A stretch of 64,000 nt of DNA from Roseibium aggregatum IAM 12614 (lineage in GTDB: Bacteria; Pseudomonadota; Alphaproteobacteria; Rhizobiales; Stappiaceae): positions 62,001 to 126,000 of the forward strand of contig NZ_AAUW01000006.1 of NCBI RefSeq assembly GCF_000168975.1. The letters run 5' to 3'. A model generated the notes under the pieces. The model was given only the letters and a program-made list of their open reading frames with translations, did not search any database and had not been told where the DNA came from. Position numbers and translations under genes: made by a program. Of the stretch, positions 25,211 to 33,980 are shown piece by piece; position 1 is the first letter of the stretch; the number at the start of each line of letters is the position of its first letter.

Positions 25211-25996
25211 ATGGCAGACACGAAGCGGAGTTTGCAGAAAATCCTGCGGCAACTCTATTTTGGCGACACGGTCGCGTCGCGGGCCTTCCGCTATTCGCTT
25301 CTTTTGTTCGATCTGGTGACCATCGGCTATTTCATCGTCTCGTCGATGATCGACAGGGATCGCATCCATCATGAACTGGACTATGCGATCGCCGCGGTTC
25401 TGGCGCTCGACTATGTTGCCCGCCTGGTCGCCGAAAGCCGGCGGGTAAAATATGTCTTCAGCTTCACCTCGCTTGCCGATTTTGTGGTGATCGTCTCTCT
25501 GGTCGCCCCGGCCTTCTTCGAGAATTTCGCCTTCCTGCGCGTTGTGCGGATGTTACGGCTGATGCGCTCCTATCACCTGTTGAAGGAGCTTCGTCAGGCG
25601 TCGAAGTGGTTCCGCCGCAACGAAGAGATCTTCCAGTCGGGTATTAACCTGATCGTCTTCATTTTTGTGGTTACGGCTCTGGTGTTCGTGGTCGAGAACG
25701 ACCGCAACGACAACATCAACAACTATCTCGACGCGCTTTATTTTACCGTGACAACACTGACGACCACCGGTTTCGGCGACATCACCATGACCGACAGCGT
25801 CGGCCGGCTGATGACAGTGCTGATCATGATCTTTGGCGTTGCCCTGTTTCTGCGCCTGGTCCAGACGATCTTCCGTCCGGCCAAGGTCAATCTGCCCTGT
25901 CCCGATTGCGGCCTCAACCGTCACGACCCGGACGCGGTGCATTGCAAGCATTGCGGCCGACTTCTCAATATTCCGACGGAAGGCGCGTGGGACTGA
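25211..25996 (+). CDS. Voltage-gated-type potassium channel with C-terminal zinc ribbon
   Basis: The 261-residue protein has the six-helix voltage-gated cation channel plan. S4 carries spaced arginines (LRVVRMLRLMRSYHLL, about residues 108-123). The pore loop is YFTVTTLTTTGFGDITM (filter TTTGFGD near residue 185), and S6 is LMTVLIMIFGVALFLRL. After S6, about residues 226-250 read CPDCGLNRHDPDAVHCKHCG, two CxxC knuckles typical of a zinc ribbon. KTN/RCK regulatory domains are absent. A cytoplasmic zinc ribbon on a bacterial Kv channel is uncommon in my experience. It is flanked by unrelated genes. Confidence 0.87.
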   Translation: MADTKRSLQKILRQLYFGDTVASRAFRYSLLLFDLVTIGYFIVSSMIDRDRIHHELDYAIAAVLALDYVARLVAESRRVKYVFSFTSLADFVVIVSLVAPAFFENFAFLRVVRMLRLMRSYHLLKELRQASKWFRRNEEIFQSGINLIVFIFVVTALVFVVENDRNDNINNYLDALYFTVTTLTTTGFGDITMTDSVGRLMTVLIMIFGVALFLRLVQTIFRPAKVNLPCPDCGLNRHDPDAVHCKHCGRLLNIPTEGAWD

Positions 25997-26119
25997 CCGG
26001 GTCCCGTCACCGCGCCCCTCTCGCCGATTTGTGAAGACATGCCGCTGGACAAATGCGGTTCGGAGAGCATCCTTACCGGCGCAGCGGGGCAGTGGGTTTT
26101 ACCATGCAAGGAGCACTTC

Positions 26120-26986
26120 ATGTCATTGGTGACAGTTACCGGTCTTTCCAGACGTTTCAGCCTGATGGCGGGCACCGTGGTTCTGGCCCTGGGTGCGTTC
26201 AGCGCGCCGTCTCAAGCGGCGGGAACCGCGGGCTGCGGCGGGGAAAAACCCTGCGACGTCGGGAACGGTGAATATTACATCCATCTGCCGGCCAACCAGC
26301 CGACCGACAAGCCAATGGGCGCGATCTTCTTTCTCCATGGCTATAAGGGCAAGGCGATCAATGAGATCCGTAACCAGAGCTTCCTTCAGATGGCGGATGA
26401 CCTGGGGGTTGCCTTTGTTGCCGTCCAGGGCGTGAACGGCACCTGGTCCTTCCCGACCTCGCCGCGCAACCTGCGCGACGAACCGGCTTTCTTCGACACC
26501 GTCCTTCAGGATCTTGCCGACCGCTTCGGCATCGACCGAAGCCGCACGATGCTGTCCGGCTTTTCTGAAGGCGGATTCATGACCTGGTACACGGCCTGCG
26601 AGGAGTCGGGGTTGTTTGCCGGATACGCGCCCATCGCCGGTGCCTTCTGGGAGCCTCTGCCGCAATCCTGCGAGGCGGAAACGCCCTATCTGTTCCACGT
26701 TCACGGGACCTCGGACACCGTTGTGCCGCTGGAAGGGCGCTGGCTTGGTGAAGGAAAGTGGAAACAGGGTGATGTTTTCAAGAGCTTCGACGTCTGGCGC
26801 CGCCAGGATGGTCTCGCGGATACCGAGCCGAAGACCTACACCGACGGTAATCTCACCTGCGAGACCTGGCAGCCGAAAAAAGGCTTCCTGGAACTCTGCC
26901 TCCACGACGGCGGCCACAGCGTGCGGGCAAACTGGATCAAGCGCGCCTGGAATGAGCTCGCCGAGATGAAGGGCTGGTCGACGTAG
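26120..26986 (+). CDS. Secreted LpqC/PHB-depolymerase-like esterase
   Basis: This alpha/beta hydrolase of the polyhydroxybutyrate depolymerase/feruloyl esterase class has 288 residues from the ATG at 26120, which follows aaggag. A signal peptide (LMAGTVVLALGAFSAPSQAA) is cleaved near residue 35. The oxyanion region is FFLHGYKG, the nucleophile elbow GFSEGG is near residue 148, the acid is likely in HVHGTSDTVVP, and the histidine in HDGGHS near residue 275. Several cysteines (for example GCGGEKPC) suggest periplasmic disulfides. The natural substrate cannot be read from the sequence. Confidence 0.83.
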   Translation: MSLVTVTGLSRRFSLMAGTVVLALGAFSAPSQAAGTAGCGGEKPCDVGNGEYYIHLPANQPTDKPMGAIFFLHGYKGKAINEIRNQSFLQMADDLGVAFVAVQGVNGTWSFPTSPRNLRDEPAFFDTVLQDLADRFGIDRSRTMLSGFSEGGFMTWYTACEESGLFAGYAPIAGAFWEPLPQSCEAETPYLFHVHGTSDTVVPLEGRWLGEGKWKQGDVFKSFDVWRRQDGLADTEPKTYTDGNLTCETWQPKKGFLELCLHDGGHSVRANWIKRAWNELAEMKGWST

Positions 26987-27004
26987 GCAAGAACGAGGTG
27001 TGCG

Positions 27005-27360
27005 CCGTGGCCCAGGTGGATTTCAAGGCATCCAAGGTCAACAAACCTCTCGGGGATGGGGAACATCCATTTGATCTGCAGTCCCCTAAATATCGAGCCC
27101 TTCGTCACCCAAATTCTGGATCTCGGCTCCGCCCGGGATGACGACGGAGAGAATTGCGTACTTACACGTCGCCTGCCCACTCCACTTAAAGGAAACTAGA
27201 AAGGGCAAGCCGCAAGTCTCTTGCTCCTCTTTCCTCCGTCATTGCCGGACTTGATCCGGCAATCCATGCCGCTTCCTCACATCTCGTAAGGCAGTGAGTG
27301 GAGGAAGGGACACGGCATGGATGCCATGGTCAAGCCATGGCATGACGAACTGGCCAAGGG
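27005..27360. repeat. Degenerate dispersed palindromic elements
   Basis: Two related elements lie in the 721-bp gap 26987-27707. One is 27103-27142, with ends gtcaccc and gggatgacg. The other is about 27239-27348, from gtcattgccggacttgatcc to gccatggcatgac with inverted halves. They resemble the gtcatcccgg elements of the two tandem arrays. No credible gene occupies the rest of the gap (27361-27707). Confidence 0.55.
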
Positions 27361-27707
27361 CACAAGAGGTGGTTGGATATTCATAGGGTTAGAAACTGAC
27401 CTGCCGCAAGAAAACCCTCTCCGTCGTCCTCCCAGGCGAGTCACCGCGAGACCCGGGGCCTACTCGATTCCAGAGTTTCAATTGTCTCGCAACCGCTTCT
27501 CCTGGCAATTAGGTGCGTTGATCCCGACACTCCCTTTGCCCGGTCTGCGCCATTCCTCCACCTTTCAGACGTCCTTTTCCGAACGCCCCTTTTCCCAATT
27601 CTCTAACGAGAAAGTGAGGTGGCTTGTTCGAGGGGCTGGTGCTGGCTTGTTGACGGCGCCCACCGGCCTGTGGCCTTTACCGGAAAACGTCATTTCGAAG
27701 GTGAGCC

Positions 27708-29000
27708 TTGTCCCAGCTGTCCTCTGCCGCCCCCGGTGCCTTGTCTGGCCTTGTTGTCCTCGACCTTTCCCGCATTCTCGCCGGGCCGACCTGCACGCAG
27801 ATTCTGGGCGATCTTGGTGCAGAAGTGATCAAGATCGAGCGGCCGGGCCGGGGCGACGACACGCGCGGCTGGGGACCGCCCTTCCTGAAGGACGGCGAGG
27901 GCAGGGAGACCGGCGAAAGTGCCTATTACCTTTCCTCCAACCGCAACAAGGCCTCCGTCGCAATCGACCTTGCCAGCCCCGAAGGGCAGCAGTTGATTGC
28001 CGATCTGGCGGCAAAGGCCGACATTCTGGTGGAGAATTTCAAGGTCGGCGATCTGAAGCGGCGCGGGCTTGACTACGACACGCTGAAAGCCCGCAACCCG
28101 CGCCTGATCTATTGTTCCATCACCGGCTTCGGGCAGACCGGCCCCTACGCACAGAGGGCCGGTTATGATTTCCTGATCCAGGGCATGGGCGGGATCATGT
28201 CGCTGACCGGCTTTCCGGATGAGGACGGCGGCACGGAAACCAAATGCGGCGTCGGCATCGCCGATGTCATGTGCGGCATGTATGCGACGGTCTCCATCCT
28301 CGCCGCGCTCAACCACCGCAACAGCACCGGCGAAGGCCAGTCCATCGACATTTCGCTGCTGGATGCGCAGGTCTCCTGGCTGATCAACCAGGGCGTCGCC
28401 TATCTCACCTCCGGCAAGGTGCCGGGACGGCTCGGCAATGGCCATCCGACCATAGTGCCTTACGAGACGTTTCCGGCCAGCGACCAGTCCTTCATTCTGG
28501 CGGTCGGCAACGACAGCCAGTTCGTCAAGTTCTGCAAGGTCGCCGGTGCGCCGGAACTGGCTGATGATCCGCTTTATGCCAAGAATGCCGACAGGGTGCG
28601 CAACCGCACGGAGCTGATCCCGAAGATCCGCCGCCTCACGATCAAAAAGACCGCGGCAGCGTGGATCGCCGAGCTTGAGGCCGCGGGCGTTCCCTGCGGC
28701 CCGGTGAACGATCTGGAACAGGTCTTTGCCGATCCGCAGGTGATGGCCCGACAAATGCGCATAACCCTGCCGCATCCGCTCGGTGGTGAAGTCGATCTGA
28801 TCGGCTCGCCCATCAATCTGGAAAAGACGTCGGTTGCCTACCGCAGCGCGCCGCCACTTGTGGGGGCCGACACCACGGACGTTCTGACCCGTCATCTCGG
28901 CCTGAGCCAGGCCACCCTTTCCGAACTTGCCGGCAGAGGTGTTCTCGACCTCGGCCCAACCCCGCCAGACGCGGCGACTGAAGGACACAGCAGCAAATGA
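27708..29000 (+). CDS. Class III CoA-transferase (CaiB/BaiF family)
   Basis: Family III CoA-transferases move CoA between carboxylic acids through an aspartyl-CoA intermediate. The 430-residue protein has the family opening LVVLDLSRILAGPTCTQILGDLGAEVIKIE, given here in two halves (LVVLDLSRILAGPTC, ILGDLGAEVIKIE), then NRNKASVAIDL and the catalytic segment YDFLIQGMGGIMSLTG (Asp near residue 154). GQSIDISLLDAQVS is also diagnostic. Translation probably starts at the TTG at 27708 after gaaggtgag. Its stop overlaps the start of the ThDP enzyme (ATGA), so the two are coupled and likely act in one pathway, as in the formyl-CoA transferase/oxalyl-CoA decarboxylase pairing. Confidence 0.88.
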   Translation: MSQLSSAAPGALSGLVVLDLSRILAGPTCTQILGDLGAEVIKIERPGRGDDTRGWGPPFLKDGEGRETGESAYYLSSNRNKASVAIDLASPEGQQLIADLAAKADILVENFKVGDLKRRGLDYDTLKARNPRLIYCSITGFGQTGPYAQRAGYDFLIQGMGGIMSLTGFPDEDGGTETKCGVGIADVMCGMYATVSILAALNHRNSTGEGQSIDISLLDAQVSWLINQGVAYLTSGKVPGRLGNGHPTIVPYETFPASDQSFILAVGNDSQFVKFCKVAGAPELADDPLYAKNADRVRNRTELIPKIRRLTIKKTAAAWIAELEAAGVPCGPVNDLEQVFADPQVMARQMRITLPHPLGGEVDLIGSPINLEKTSVAYRSAPPLVGADTTDVLTRHLGLSQATLSELAGRGVLDLGPTPPDAATEGHSSK

Positions 29001-30613
29001 CCACCGGTGCGGATATCATCGCAGGCAAGCTTCACGCGGCAGGCTGCCGTCACGCCTTCGGCATTCCGGGCGGCGAGGTTCTGGCCCTCATGCAGGCGCT
29101 GGACGAGGCCGGGCTGAATTTTGTCCTGGTGAAACACGAGAACGCGGGCGGCTTCATGGCCGAAGGCGGCTGGCATGCGGATGGTGCACCGGGCGTGCTT
29201 CTGGCAACGCTCGGGCCGGGTGCGGCCAATGCGGTCAACGTCGTTGCCAACGCCTGGCAGGACCGGGTGCCGCTGATCTTCCTTACCGGCTGTGTCGACC
29301 AGGGCGAAGCGGAAAGCTACACCCACCAGGTGTTTGATCATCAGCAATTGCTGCGGCCCATCGTCAAGGCCAGCTTCTCTGCCCGCCTCGGTGCACTGGA
29401 CGTGATGATGGAAAAGGCGCTGGCCATCGCGCTCGACGGTCAGCCAGGCCCGGTGCATATCGACGTGCCGATCCGTGTGGCCGAGGGGGAAACACAGGAA
29501 GCCTGGAGCCGGGTGTTCCAGTCGTCTCCCGTTTCGACGGCTCCCGTATCCGGACCGGATCTCGACACCGCGCTGGAGCTTTTCAGGAATGCCGAACGGC
29601 CAATTGCGATTGCCGGAGTCGATGCCGTCAACGAAGCAGCCTCGGCGGCAATCACCGATTTCTGCGAAGCATTTCAGATCCCCCTCGTCACCAGCTACAA
29701 GGGCAAGGGGCTCCTGGACGAAAACAATCCGCTTGCCCTCGGCGGAGCTGGCCTGTCACCCAAGGCCGATGGGCTGCTGCTGCCACTGATCAACAAGAGC
29801 GACTGCATCTTGCTGCTCGGCTACGACCCCATCGAAATGCGCATCAACTGGCGTAATCCGTGGGATGCCGATGCCCCGGTGGTCGACATCACCCCGGTGC
29901 TGCGCACCCATGGCATGCACAGCGTGCGGTCAACGCTGCGCAGTGCCGTGCAGCCGGCGCTGGATCTTCTGGGTGCGGCACGCCAGCCGTCAAAACCATC
30001 CTGGCCGGCGGGAGAACCCATTACCGTTCGGGCAGAGCTCGACAAGGCCTTCGCACCGGAAGCTTCCGGCTGGGGGCCGGGCACGGTCTTCCACACACTG
30101 CGCGCGGCTTTGCCGGCTGACACGGTGGCTACCGCCGACAGCGGTGCTCACCGAATTCTCGTCAGCCAGATCTGGCGCTGCCCGATGCCGCGACAGATGC
30201 TGCAGTCCTCAGCCCTCTGCACCATGGGCTGCGCCGTCCCGCTGGCCATGGGCCACCGCGTTGTCGAAGGCGCGTCCCCTGTGATTGCCTTTGTCGGCGA
30301 CGCAGGTCTGGAAATGTGCCTCGGCGAACTTTCCACCCTGCGTGACCTCAAGATCCCCGTCATCATCTGCGTGCTGGTCGACACCAGCCTGTCGCTGATC
30401 GAACTCAAGCAACGCTCCAGCCAGCGCCCGAATGTGGGGGTCGATTTCGGCGAAACCGACTTCCCGGCCGTCGCCAGGGCCTATGGTGGCCACGGGCTGT
30501 GGGTGGAGGACGCAGCGACACTGCACCGCGAGGCCGAAGATGCCTTGCACCGCGAAGGCTTCACCCTGCTGGCCTGCCGGATTGAACGGCGGGCGTATGA
30601 TGGGGCGTTTTAG
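28997..30613 (+). CDS. Thiamine-diphosphate-dependent enzyme (acetolactate synthase/decarboxylase-like)
   Basis: The 538-residue protein has the three-domain architecture of ThDP enzymes. The Pyr domain has HAFGIPGGEVLALMQAL and the catalytic glutamate in VKHENAGGFMAEG (about residue 51). A central domain (about 185-320) follows. The PP domain has the metal-binding motif GDAGLEMCLGELSTL near residue 433. The motif normally closes with Asn about 26 residues later; here the position reads VLVDTSLSLIELKQ, with Asp instead. The substrate is unassigned. Overlap with the CoA-transferase suggests a 2-oxo- or 2-hydroxyacyl-CoA conversion, which is inference. Confidence 0.85.
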   Translation: MTTGADIIAGKLHAAGCRHAFGIPGGEVLALMQALDEAGLNFVLVKHENAGGFMAEGGWHADGAPGVLLATLGPGAANAVNVVANAWQDRVPLIFLTGCVDQGEAESYTHQVFDHQQLLRPIVKASFSARLGALDVMMEKALAIALDGQPGPVHIDVPIRVAEGETQEAWSRVFQSSPVSTAPVSGPDLDTALELFRNAERPIAIAGVDAVNEAASAAITDFCEAFQIPLVTSYKGKGLLDENNPLALGGAGLSPKADGLLLPLINKSDCILLLGYDPIEMRINWRNPWDADAPVVDITPVLRTHGMHSVRSTLRSAVQPALDLLGAARQPSKPSWPAGEPITVRAELDKAFAPEASGWGPGTVFHTLRAALPADTVATADSGAHRILVSQIWRCPMPRQMLQSSALCTMGCAVPLAMGHRVVEGASPVIAFVGDAGLEMCLGELSTLRDLKIPVIICVLVDTSLSLIELKQRSSQRPNVGVDFGETDFPAVARAYGGHGLWVEDAATLHREAEDALHREGFTLLACRIERRAYDGAF

Positions 30614-30910
30614 AACGGGGCAGACTGAAGGAGCTCCAGAAGAAGACATTTGCAGAATTGGCAGCCAGTTTGTGGACGGCACAGGTGGCGCAATTGTCTG
30701 ATGCATCCATGTGTAGCGACGCTGCCATTACTACCTAGTTTGCGAGCCTCCATGATGGGTCGAAGTTTAATCAGTATGGTAAGAAACTCTTAACCATCGC
30801 GCCTGAAACAACCTGCCGCCTCGAGTTTCCCACCATCGGTGGTGGTGAGCGTCACCAAATTCCCCAATTCGCTGTGTCTGATTCATCTCCTGTGGGATGA
30901 GGAGTGACCG

Positions 30911-31987
30911 ATGAGAGAAAAACATGCCAGGAGCGGCTACCCCTCTCTGGTGGTGGCCGTTTGCGGTTTTGTTGCCCTTGGAGGTGTGATTGCAGTGCTT
31001 ACCGCCTGGTCGTTTGTCGGCCAGCGGCTGGAAGAGAGCCGAGATTCGGCACTTGCCGAAGCGGTGTCGGTCAGGGGCAACGGGGTTGCACTCGAATTTG
31101 CCCGGGAGCTTTACCAGGATTGGCGCAATCTTCGGGTTATTGCCGTGGATATGACCGGACGGGGGGAGACGGCCATCAGGACCGCCTTGGATATGGTTGT
31201 TGCCGGCGAGGAACGAATTTCCTGGGCTGGTCTTGCGTCGGTCGATGGAACGGTCCTGACGGCCTCGGCCAGCATGCTGGAAGGAACGGATGTTTCTTCC
31301 AGCCCCTGGTTCCGGAACGGGCTGGGAGGTGATTTCGCCGGGGATGTTCATCAGGCCGATGTGCCACCGGCTTCCGGAAATGATCTGCGGCGCTTTCTCG
31401 ACATGGCAACACCTGTGACTGATGAGTTCGGGGAGGTCGAAGGGGTGCTGGCGTTCCACATCAATCATCAGTGGGTCGAGCAATATCTGGCAGAATCTGC
31501 GCATTCCATGGGACTGGAGGTCTATGTCATCGACCGGACAGGAAGCATCGTCGCAAGAACGGACGGTCTTTCCGACCCTATCGACAAGCTGCAGAGCTTC
31601 CGCTCTGCAATGACCGGAGCGTGGCAGACCAGGGCTGAGACATGGCCGGACGGCACAACTTACTTCACGACGGTGATACCAGACCTCGGCTATGCGGATC
31701 TGCCTGCATTCGGCTGGAGCATGATCGCGCGCGTCAGCAACACAGCGCATCCGATCGGCGATTTCACGAATGTGTTCATCGCCTACTTCGTAACCCTTGG
31801 CATCGTTCTGGCGGCCCTCACGACTTTGTTCATCCTGATTTTTGTTCGCCCTTTCCGCAGATTGGCAAACTCGGCCAGGGCAGTCATGCGCGGCGACGAG
31901 ATCTACCCCTACGAGGCGAAGACAACGACTGAAGCGAACGTGCTGAGTGCGGCGGTCGCAAGACTGCAAAACGTGTTGCACCCGTGA
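30911..31987 (+). CDS. Membrane-anchored Cache-domain sensor without output domain
   Basis: The 358-residue protein has an N-terminal TM helix (VAVCGFVALGGVIAVLTAW, about 14-33), a large periplasmic part with dCache features (ISWAGLASVDGTVLTASASM, SSSPWFRNG near residue 135, VLAFHINHQWVEQYL), a second TM helix (FIAYFVTLGIVLAALTTLF, about 288-308) and a short HAMP-like tail (FVRPFRRLANSARAVMRGDE). There is no kinase, GGDEF or MCP domain, so it either modulates a partner or is a shortened receptor. It converges with the bgsBA-like pair, with 12 bp between the stops. The 297 bp upstream contain no gene. Confidence 0.75.
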   Translation: MREKHARSGYPSLVVAVCGFVALGGVIAVLTAWSFVGQRLEESRDSALAEAVSVRGNGVALEFARELYQDWRNLRVIAVDMTGRGETAIRTALDMVVAGEERISWAGLASVDGTVLTASASMLEGTDVSSSPWFRNGLGGDFAGDVHQADVPPASGNDLRRFLDMATPVTDEFGEVEGVLAFHINHQWVEQYLAESAHSMGLEVYVIDRTGSIVARTDGLSDPIDKLQSFRSAMTGAWQTRAETWPDGTTYFTTVIPDLGYADLPAFGWSMIARVSNTAHPIGDFTNVFIAYFVTLGIVLAALTTLFILIFVRPFRRLANSARAVMRGDEIYPYEAKTTTEANVLSAAVARLQNVLHP

Positions 31988-31999
31988 AAGTGTGCCCCG

Positions 32000-33979
32000 T
32001 CAGCGGTGCGATGCCGACAGTCTTTTGGCCAGATCGCCAAGCAATGCACGGTAACGGGTCTTGGTGACACCCGGAGCCTCTCCCGTTGTATAGAAGCGGC
32101 GCAGCAAGGCTTCATGCTGTTCCGGTTTCGGCTCCAGCAGCAGGCGGGCGCCGTCGTCGCTCGGCAGCGTCACCACGGCATCGACGATGCCGACGCCCTC
32201 TATTTCGATCTTGACCGGCGCATCGTCATGCATGGCCGGTCCACGGATCCTGACAGAGTTTTGCGTAAGATCGATTATCCAGACACGGGTTCTGCCCTTG
32301 TCTGTATGAAGGATGGCTCGTTCGGGCTTGTCCTGGAAATGGATCTCGCGCCTTGGAAGTTCCACGCAGACAATCATCGTCACGCCGAGGACGATCAGGT
32401 TGTAGAACGTCCAGAACATGACAACGATCTTGCCGTCACCCGCATCGTTATACGCAAAGTAGTCGGAGATGATTCCGAGCAGCAAGCCGGCAACGGTCAG
32501 CCCGAAGAAGGTGCCAAAGAGCGCAATCAAGCGCCACTGGATGACCACACGGCTTCTGTCTCCACCTTTTGCGGTGACGGAAAAGGGATGTCCCTTCGGA
32601 AAGAACAGTCCCGTGATGGCAGCTCTGGTGATCGGCACGGCACCGAGGAGCTGGCTGATGTCGTTGACGACCGGAACCACCAGACCACCGGACACGAAGT
32701 TCAGGGTAATCAGGATCCAGAGGTAGTAGGTGCCGAAAAACCGCAGGACTTCCTGCAAGGTTGCATCGACAACCATGATGTTGAAGTACCAGTAGAGCAG
32801 CGGATAGACGAGGATGGCGATCCGGAACGGAAAGTTCGTTGTCCAGTAGAGAACGCTGTCGATCACGCTCCAGCGGTCGGCAAGGTGCAAACGATTTTGG
32901 GAAAAGGGGCCAAGCCGGCTGCGGGCAATCTGCATCATGCCGAGACACCATCTGGCGCGCTGGCTGATGTATTCCTTGAGCCCTTCCGGCGCGAGGCCTT
33001 CGGAAAGGGCTTCGTTCAGGTAGACAGAGGTGTAACCGGCGTCCTTCAGGCAGAGTGTCAGAAGGAAGTCTTCGGTGACACTTTCCGTCGAAAACCAGCC
33101 GATCTCCTTGAGTGCGCTCCACCGGATGACGGAGGAGGTTCCGCAGCAATAGGCTATGCCCCAGGCATCACGCGAGGGCTGCAGATAGTCGAAGAAAAAG
33201 CGCTGTTCGTCCGGATAGGACCGGCTGAGGCCGAGATTGTGCTGGATCGGATCGGCGTTGAAGAAATGTTGCGGTGTCTGAACCAGTCCAACCTTGTCGT
33301 CCTTCAGGAGGGCGACCGTTCTTTTTAGGAAATTGCTGTGCGGCACGAAGTCTGCATCGAGAACGGCAATGAAGGCGGGCTCCGGACCTTCCGCGGCCAT
33401 TTGCCGGAGCGCATGGTTCATGTTGCCGGCCTTGGCTCCCGTGTGCTCGGACCGCCTGACATAGGTAACGCCTCGCGAAGCACAGTAATTCTTCAGCCAG
33501 TCGCGCCCGCTGTCATCAAGCACATGAACGCTGAAATCCGGGTAATCGAGGGCAAGTGCCCCTACGATGGTCCGTTCCAGAATGTCCCGCTCTTCGTTGT
33601 AGGTGGGAATGAGAACGGCCACCTTCGGTGCGGGCTCCGGTTCCCACCAGTCCTGCTGCCTGCTCGCCTCCTGCCTGCGGTCGCGATGTCTCGACAGGAT
33701 AAGAAATGCACTGAGCGACGACAGGCATGCGGAGCACTCGATGGCGAAGAACGACCAGCTTGCCAGACAGTCCAGGGTCAGGTCCAACGGCGCAAGCGTG
33801 TAAGCGGCGCGCCAATAAAGATATCGCGCGGTCAGCACGGCACAGGCTGCAAAGAGCAATGCCCTGTGCCAGGTCTTCTCCCGGGAGAGCAGCAAAGGCA
33901 CAAGCATCCCGAATGCCAGCACCAGATTGAGCTGCACGATGCTGGAGATAGTGTCACTGAGATAGACGACCGGGAACAT
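32000..33979 (-). CDS. bgsA: GT2 cellulose-synthase-like beta-glucan synthase (BgsA-like)
   Basis: This is a processive family 2 glycosyltransferase of the inner membrane. Of 659 residues, N-terminal TM segments precede a cytosolic GT domain with VLIPTYNEERDILERTI, the UDP-sugar residues in HVLDDSG (about 155) and VLDADFVP (about 205), the acceptor-side TED in STESVTEDFLL, and QRARW, the processivity motif. More TM segments and a C-terminal region like a degenerate PilZ domain (RTRVWIIDLTQNSVRI) follow. In Sinorhizobium the bgsBA pair (HlyD-like then about 660-residue GT2) makes mixed-linkage beta-glucan under c-di-GMP control; length, order and degenerate PilZ fit. Cellulose synthase is less likely because bcsB, bcsZ and bcsC are absent. 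The ATG at 33979 is 1 bp past the previous stop. Confidence 0.72.
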   Translation of the reverse strand: MFPVVYLSDTISSIVQLNLVLAFGMLVPLLLSREKTWHRALLFAACAVLTARYLYWRAAYTLAPLDLTLDCLASWSFFAIECSACLSSLSAFLILSRHRDRRQEASRQQDWWEPEPAPKVAVLIPTYNEERDILERTIVGALALDYPDFSVHVLDDSGRDWLKNYCASRGVTYVRRSEHTGAKAGNMNHALRQMAAEGPEPAFIAVLDADFVPHSNFLKRTVALLKDDKVGLVQTPQHFFNADPIQHNLGLSRSYPDEQRFFFDYLQPSRDAWGIAYCCGTSSVIRWSALKEIGWFSTESVTEDFLLTLCLKDAGYTSVYLNEALSEGLAPEGLKEYISQRARWCLGMMQIARSRLGPFSQNRLHLADRWSVIDSVLYWTTNFPFRIAILVYPLLYWYFNIMVVDATLQEVLRFFGTYYLWILITLNFVSGGLVVPVVNDISQLLGAVPITRAAITGLFFPKGHPFSVTAKGGDRSRVVIQWRLIALFGTFFGLTVAGLLLGIISDYFAYNDAGDGKIVVMFWTFYNLIVLGVTMIVCVELPRREIHFQDKPERAILHTDKGRTRVWIIDLTQNSVRIRGPAMHDDAPVKIEIEGVGIVDAVVTLPSDDGARLLLEPKPEQHEALLRRFYTTGEAPGVTKTRYRALLGDLAKRLSASHR

Positions 33980-33980
33980 T

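Noticed and set aside
32000..33979. Bacterial cellulose synthase BcsA
   Set aside because: The GT2 motifs fit, but bcsB, bcsC and bcsZ are absent, the upstream partner is HlyD-like, and the PilZ motif is degenerate. BgsA is the better reading.
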